In this document: positions 56,371 to 64,000 of the stretch, piece after piece
Numbering within the stretch: position 1 is the stretch's first letter
How the letters are laid out: each line of letters opens with the position of its first letter
The notes under the pieces: model-generated
Told to the model about the DNA's origin: nothing
Seen by the model: only the letters and a program-made list of their open reading frames with translations
The model's database searches: none
Translations under genes and position numbers: made by a program
Source of the DNA: Cokeromyces recurvatus
Taxonomy: Eukaryota > Mucoromycota > Mucoromycetes > Mucorales > Mucoraceae
DNA: 64,000 nt
Reading direction: 5' to 3'
Assembly: GCF_025118155.1 (NCBI RefSeq)
Contig: NW_026251408.1
Location: forward strand, 1 to 64,000

Positions 56371-57234
56371 TTAACCTCTCTTGATTTGTCCCATTAATTT
56401 GTTAAATTTCTTTATTTTTCCATAAACAAGGCTTCTTCTTATATTGACGACTTTAAACTGACTTTCTAATGATTGATAATATGTATCCAAATCCTTGAAA
56501 GTCTGTAAAAGATGCTTTTGTAAATAATTGATAGAGGGTTCTTTATTATTACTAATCTCGGCGTAAACAGTCTCATATTTCACTCGAAGATCACTTCTTT
56601 CCCTTATAATCTCATCAATACTCTCCTTCAGCTTGCTTTCAATATCCTTTTTCTCACAGACAACTTTTCTTAATGTTACCAATTCATGTTGAAGGCTCAT
56701 CATGATACTCTTCATCTCAACACGCTCCCTTTCAACATCTTCGTGCGCCTTTAATAGGTTCGTATAATGTTGGACCAAGTCACTAAGAATCCAAATTTCT
56801 TTCCTTTTCTCTTCATTATCCAATGAAAGCCTTTTCATCTCTAACTGGTGTCCCTCAAGTTTATCTTGAGTTGAGCTCAAATTTGTTTTCAACGTTTGGA
56901 TTTGATCTGTGAGTTCCTTGATGTGTTGTATCTCAAATGGATCGTCTGTAGTTAAATAAAGACGATGCTGATTTACATATGAACGTCTACAAAGAGGACA
57001 TACTCGTCTGGAAAATGAGAAATGGGACCATGATTGTAAGCTATATTTATTTATTTATTGAATAAATCTGTCCCTCCCTCCCTCCCTCCTCCTCTCCCTT
57101 TGATATAATTAAGATATTCATATATATATATTTTTATGATAAATAAACCATTCTTTGTCAAATACATGTCCGCATTCTAAAGCTATTGGCTCAGTTACTT
57201 CTTGAAGACAAATACTACAGATAACATTTATCAT
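56371..57234 (-). CDS. RING/coiled-coil protein, tandem copy 3
   Basis: Exons 57149-57234 and 56371-57040 sum to 756 bp (251 residues). RING: CSICLQEVTEPIALECGHVF then DKECLQSWSHFSFSRRVCPLC, a canonical C3HC4 finger in which splicing (donor GTTTAT, acceptor ATATAG) rebuilds the fifth cysteine. The sequence after the RING (SYVNQHRLYLTTDD) and a coiled coil over most of the remainder (TNLSSTQDKLEGHQLEMKRL; KLKESIDEIIRERSDLR) resemble TRAIP-like proteins. The C-terminus (NIRRSLVYGKIKKFNKLM) matches the end of copy 1 (ARKTSRLIDKKLNKFDSL), supporting common descent. Confidence 0.84.
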
Positions 57235-57411
57235 TTTCTTTATTCGGCTATATATAAATGTATGTATATTGAAAGAAAGAAAAAAAAAGGATGGAATGAA
57301 CATAAAAAAACAGACGATTTATTTTATATATAAAAACAAACGAAATAATAAAAAAAAATGTGATAAAAAGGGAATTTTCTATTTCCCTTCTTCTTATTTT
57401 TTTTATCAAAC

Positions 57412-59526
57412 TTAAGTCCAGACATATTGAGGTCCTCCACCACCTTCGGGAACAGTCCAATCAATATTTTGTGAAGGATCTTTGATATCACACGTCTTAC
57501 AATGAATACAATTTTGAGAGTTAATTTGGAGTCTCTTTTCTCCAGGTTTATCTTCATTATCGACATATTCATAAACGCCAGCTATGTATAATATAAACTT
57601 AATATATCACTTGTGCAAACATTCTTATTACATATAAATACATATATATGTCTTAAGACTTACCAGGACAGAATCTATTTTCTGGTCCATCAAAGATTGC
57701 TAAGTTTCTTTCGACAGGAACATCTTTATCTCGAATACGCAAATGAACAGGCTGATTTTCTGCATGATTTGTGCCTGTACGTGAAACATTAGTCAACAAA
57801 TCAAAAGAAATAACGCCATCAGGTTTAGGGTATTCAATAGGTTTACATTCACTGTATATAAAAAAAAAATACATGTTGGATATAAATAAAAGATATATAT
57901 ACACATATGCTTTTGATATAAATATTTACGCAGCTGTCTTCATGTATTCCCAGTCTGCTTTTTTATGCTTAAAGGTCCATGGTGTACGACCCTTTAATAA
58001 AAGCGTTTCAATACCAGAATAAATCATACCACCCCATAATCCTAAAGGTGTATGGAAAGAAGGAATACAGTTTCGTACTTCATGTAGTTCTTTATAAACC
58101 CAAGAATTCTTGATATTTTCTTCATATGTATCCAATAAAATAGGTTGATCTTCTACTGCATCATCACCAAATATTTTTTCAAAGGCAGATTCAGCAGCTA
58201 ACATACCAGATTTCATTGCTGTATGTGTACCCTTGATCTTGGGAACATTCAAGAAACCTGCTGTACATCCAATTAAGGCACCTCCTGGGAATACTAATTT
58301 GGGAATTGCTTGATAGCCACCTTCGTTAATGGCTCTTGCACCATAAGAAATACACTTTCCTCCTTCCAAAACTGACTTCACACTGGGATGATGCTTAAAT
58401 TGTTGAAATGTCTTGTAGGGATTTAAATAAGGATTACTATAATCTAATCCTACCACGTAGCCTACTGCCACCAAATGACGATCTGCTTCAAAATGATAAA
58501 CGAAACTTCCACCATAGGTATGCATATCAACAGGCCATCCTACTGAATGAATTACACTACCTGGTTTATGCTTTTCAGGTAAAACTTCCCATACTTCCTT
58601 AAGACCAATACCATACTTTTGAGGTCCACTCTCCTTTCTTAAATCAAATTTCTTAACCAATGTTTTGGTGAGTGAGCCATGACAACCTTCTGCCAATAAT
58701 GTCACCTTGGCTTGAACTGCCATACCTCTTTCATATATATCCTTTTTTTTAAAAAAAAAAAAGAGAGAGATGACATAATTTTAGTTTACAAAATATTGCA
58801 ACAACAGCGTGGGAAAAAAAACCCTCTCTTTCCCCTACTTACTTTCGGTTCAAAGTTTTTATCCAATCCAACATCATTCAAGTTTACACCACGTACATTT
58901 CCATTTTCATCATAAAGCACTTCACTTGCAGCAAATCCAGGATAAATTTCAACACCCAATTCTTCTGCCTGTTCACCAAGCCATTTAACAAAATTACTCA
59001 AGGATACAATATAGTTACCCTTATTATTCATTTGAGGAGGATGAGGCAAAGGTATAGCCATCGTGGGCGTCAAGAGACGCATGGCATCACTAGTAACAGG
59101 TGTATTTAAAGGAGCACCTCTCTCTTGCCAATCTGGTATTAACTCATCTAAGGCTCTAGGCTCAAGGACAGCTCCACTCAACGTATGAGCACCAATTTCA
59201 CCAGCTTTTTCAACTACCATCACACGACATTCTTGATTTCGTTCATTAGCTAATTGTTTAAGACGAATAGCAGCAGCAAGACCAGCAGGACCACCACCAA
59301 TAATGACAACGTCAGTTTCATCTTCAAACTGCTCACTACGACGTGGGTCATCCTCTGGTAATTCAGACCGATCAAAGGGAAGCCAGATGGCTTGAGGTCT
59401 TGAGGTCGAAATGAGGCGTACACTATTTGTTGTTAAACGAATTGCCGTCGATGGTTGAACAACAATCGAATGACGGACATGTGGCAAAATGGCCCTTATA
59501 CGTTGTGATACTATTGTTCTAAACAT
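57412..59526 (-). CDS. ETFDH: Electron transfer flavoprotein-ubiquinone oxidoreductase, mitochondrial
   Basis: Passes electrons from ETF (fatty-acid and amino-acid oxidation) to ubiquinone at the inner mitochondrial membrane. Four exons: 58843-59526, 57930-58741, 57664-57851, 57412-57581, summing to 1854 bp (617 residues, normal length). Residues 1-50 form an Arg/Ser-rich import sequence. FAD binding is seen in [18 protein letters not shown], and further family blocks are [57 protein letters not shown] and [19 protein letters not shown]. The C-terminal 4Fe-4S cluster cysteines are in NRFCPAGVYEYV and [13 protein letters not shown]. Splicing of exons 3 and 4 restores CPAGVY exactly. Confidence 0.97.
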
Positions 59527-60430
59527 TTTGAGTAGAAAAAAAAATGTAAGAAAGAGTGAGGGGGAGGGTGGGAGGGTGGGAAGGAGAAGAAGAAAAGACG
59601 GGTAAAAAAAAAAAAGTTCCCCACATTATTATCTCCCTTTATTGTTCATCAAAGACATAATAGTTAATCCGGACATAATTGGCGGATTTAATTTGTTGAC
59701 TTTAGCCAATTAAATTGATGGTTTTGATTGAGTAAAATATCTACTTGTGTCTAACTAAATTAGACGCTTCGATTTCTTTTATCGTCTTTGAGTCATTCAT
59801 GATTCAAATATGATTAAAGCTCTATTTGAGCATATAATAAAATGAATACTGTACTTCACATGTCAGATCAAGAAAAGGAGAAATATATCTTCAAATACTA
59901 AATTAATTACCGTAATAACCATTTGATGAAGTTAGTACCAAGAAGAAGTGGGGAATTTCTTGAGAACTCTTACCATAGTGAAAGTAATCAAGTTTAAAAG
60001 AGTATATTATATATTGTAGACCAGCGAATAATCTAAGCAAAATTAGAGGAATTGTTTCGTATAAAATACCCGGCTTTCTATGTTGACTGGAAAGATAAGA
60101 TTAAAGTAGAAAAGGGATAAAAATCTGCCATAATGCTAGGCATTTGCATATTTAAACAGACAATAGTGTGATACCGGGTAAACTATTAATTTGGATAAAA
60201 GATGTAAAAAGCTTCGGGATACCATTAGTTTCGTTTATATTTATAATACCCTTTGTATATACAAAAATAAAGCAACTGTGAGTTTCGTTTATAGTACTTG
60301 ATAAAATTACAAAATTTTCTTCCATTAATAAATAAAGTCTTTGAATGATATACATCTTCCTTTAAAACTGAATTAATAATTGTTTTAGAAACTTCACTTA
60401 TTCTACCTTGAATTGCTTCATTTTTTTTTT
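59527..60430. other. Intergenic region upstream of the ETF-QO gene
   Basis: No gene. The first 100 bp upstream of the start codon contain a G-rich/poly-A strip (59555-59620), probably part of the ETF-QO promoter. The frame at 60152-60355 has no recognisable content. Confidence 0.4.
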
Positions 60431-60439
60431 TTTTTTTTT

Positions 60440-60960
60440 TTTTTGTGAGCTTATCACTACTGAAAAAAGCTTTGATCTTGAACCAACGCTTCTTTATTGA
60501 GTGAGTTCAAAAATGGTGAATAAGGTAATAAATAGAAGCGCTTAATTTCCCCCCTTTTTTCAGCATAAAATTGTAATGAACTAGTAGTATAGATTGTAGC
60601 AATATTCGTAACAATATATTTTGTGTGGATCAAGCGTATCTAACACATAGAAATATGAACAGCTCCATGAATAAAAATAGCTCCTAAAATAATAATGGAT
60701 CCACATTTTTTGATTTGGTACACCTCAATGCTTACAGGTGTAACCCCTTTTCAGACCATCCATTATACAAAAATACACAATTTTCAAGATATTCAACATT
60801 CGAATCTCTATATTTGAGTAGCCATTCTTTCCTTTGACTCAAGAATATCTTTATCATTGTGCTTCACATTAATAGGGTGAACTCTTGTAAAATCTAAGAT
60901 TCATAAACTTATAGTCTGTAGTTTTGCTCATATTTAAACCTTACACTCCTTGCACAAACA
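60440..60960 (-). pseudogene. Decayed IS630-like transposase
   Basis: On the minus strand short blocks in different frames can be aligned to IS630-type transposases such as the one at 46108: a YLENCVF block (first catalytic region), WSEKGLHL or KKGVTPVS, IIILGAIFIHGAVHIS (the conserved ILGAIC...GIVN region) and YLLPYSPFLNSLNKE (the LPPYSP.LNPIE region with the final glutamate box damaged). Many stops and frameshifts lie between. No terminal repeats could be found. It is an old relic. Confidence 0.6.
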
Positions 60961-62089
60961 ACCGTCCATTAAAACAAAATTTGTCGCTAACGAGCTCTTG
61001 ATGAATTTAGTTTTCTTACATTTTGTTTTCGCCAGTGAAAGTTATTTTTTTTTATCTTTCTCCTCTGTATCCGCCTCATACACAGCAACCCATTTCTACG
61101 CTGCTTCTGAAGTGAATTCTCATAATTCAAGCAAGCTCAGTAATGTTTTCAATAACATATGGTTGTCTCAACTGGACAAAAACGCACACACACACACACA
61201 CACACACAGTAAGCTGATCCTCTGTGTATCTTTTAAGAATCTATTTTTGCTCTTTGATCATTAGAGAGCTAGTGATTAAATTCTGTTTATCTGTTGTATT
61301 ATCTATTCACTTTTTAAAGGATATTATTATTGACACTATAAACTTTAGTATCCTTGTCTAATTCAGTATTCTGGCTTTCTGGAGCTTGTTTCAATACATA
61401 AAGATCCAGAAGTAGAGTGATGTTATATTTGTCATATTTAGCTTCCATCATGTCAACTACATCCACTATTATTTTTCCCCTCTACCGTCTCTCTGAATAA
61501 TAAAAAAAATTATTGCTGTTCATTTCAAAAATAAGGTCAAAAAAAAAGTATCGACAACAAATAAAATGGAATAGATTTTGTAATAAAAGCCTTTTTAACT
61601 GTTGTTGGTAAAATATATAACGAATTAATTTCTTGAATTCACGTCTTGTAAAACCTTCCCCCTTCCTAAGAAACGAACTATAAAATTTGGAGGGGCAACA
61701 AACCTGGGAGAATTGATAAAAAAAAAAAAAAAAAACTCGACTACAATTAAAAAAAAAAAAGACTATTTAATTAAGTTATCTATTATAATGAAACTTATCA
61801 ATTTAATCAATTCGAAAATTTAAAACGCTAAAATTATATCACAGATAGGATCTTTTCGATTAATGATAAAAAAAAAGATCTGTTTGGCTTTCTTTTTTTT
61901 TATTTTGTTACTTTTTTCTTTTTATGCGGTAGTATAGGCATACGTGTAACATTAGAATATCATTAGTAAGTAACTGAAAGAAAAAGGCTTAAAATGCATA
62001 ATTTTTTGTACTTTCTTGATACAAATTATTGTGTGAAACAAATAAAAGGGCGGATTTATAGCGGACCAAAAATGAGAAACCCTTGGACT
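60961..62089. other. Intergenic region with a CA microsatellite
   Basis: Contains (CA)12 at 61185-61208 inside a chance open frame (60950-61264), and several poly-A and poly-T tracts. No gene is supported. Confidence 0.5.

Positions 62090-64000
<1,911 letters not shown>

Noticed and set aside
54271..57148. Apparent GC and AT intron donors in two of the three RING genes
   Set aside because: At first I placed the donors after TGG-TTT, giving GC and AT starts. Moving them 4 bp upstream to TG/GTTT gives GT donors in all three, restores the missing RING cysteine, and makes all coding lengths multiples of three.
60950..61264. 104-codon plus-strand frame with His-Thr repeat
   Set aside because: The repeat comes from a CA microsatellite, and the remainder has no recognisable content.

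Overview
This window is AT-rich nuclear DNA of a filamentous fungus, most likely an early-diverging Mucoromycota (Mucorales-type) species. The evidence is: short GT-AG introns of about 45-130 bp in most genes; a FYVE-type Fab1 lipid kinase, an FPK1/NRC-2 type AGC kinase and a GPI-tailed GH16 wall enzyme; many Tc1/mariner, IS630-like and pogo DNA transposons; degraded Ty3/gypsy elements; and long poly-T tracts. I saw no tRNA, rRNA or CRISPR.

Positions 1-24,000 are a transposon graveyard with nested insertions. The first 2.1 kb hold two Tc1 elements, and the block they form cuts a minus-strand Ty3/gypsy element (gag-protease 2114-4079, LTR 4089-4633). A second, plus-strand gypsy element follows (LTR 4794-5413, gag to reverse transcriptase 5440-7899). 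From 9731 to 16981 a 1.66-kb Tc1 element has been inflated to 7.25 kb by two later insertions: a 3.97-kb two-gene IS630-like element (9877-13847) and an apparently intact 1.6-kb Tc1 element (14336-15951). A second, broken copy of the two-gene element lies at 17973-21511 and is itself split by a solo LTR with a GGCTT target duplication. Further LTR fragments and an unclassified transposon relic run to about 23,030.

Positions 24,000-43,100 are mainly the gene-rich host interval: an FPK1-like kinase (+), a small acidic protein (+), a GPI-anchored GH16 enzyme (-), then a minus-strand series Sds3-like, SPF30-like, BRAP2/Etp1-like and Fab1. One transposon relic with integrase and chromodomain debris (27705-29831) interrupts it, and an orphan gene lies at 42377. 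Exon models worked out by hand for these genes sum to exact multiples of three.

Positions 43,851-51,141 are one transposon with 447-bp terminal inverted repeats that look identical where I compared them. It carries a gene with a PD-(D/E)XK nuclease-like motif set and has received two apparently intact nested elements, an IS630-like one (45986-47616) and a pogo-like one (47850-50114). Beyond it lies a gene-free, less AT-rich stretch that may encode a structured RNA (51.6-52.5 kb). Next come three tandem RING/coiled-coil genes (53722-57234), the mitochondrial ETF-ubiquinone oxidoreductase gene (57412-59526), a decayed transposase (about 60440-60960), and the start of glucose-6-phosphate isomerase (62188 to the window end).

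The host genes are unrelated housekeeping, signalling and chromatin genes, not a pathway cluster. The most distinctive content is the layered transposons, the accessory helix-turn-helix gene seen in two copies of one family, and the nuclease-like cargo gene in the long-TIR element.
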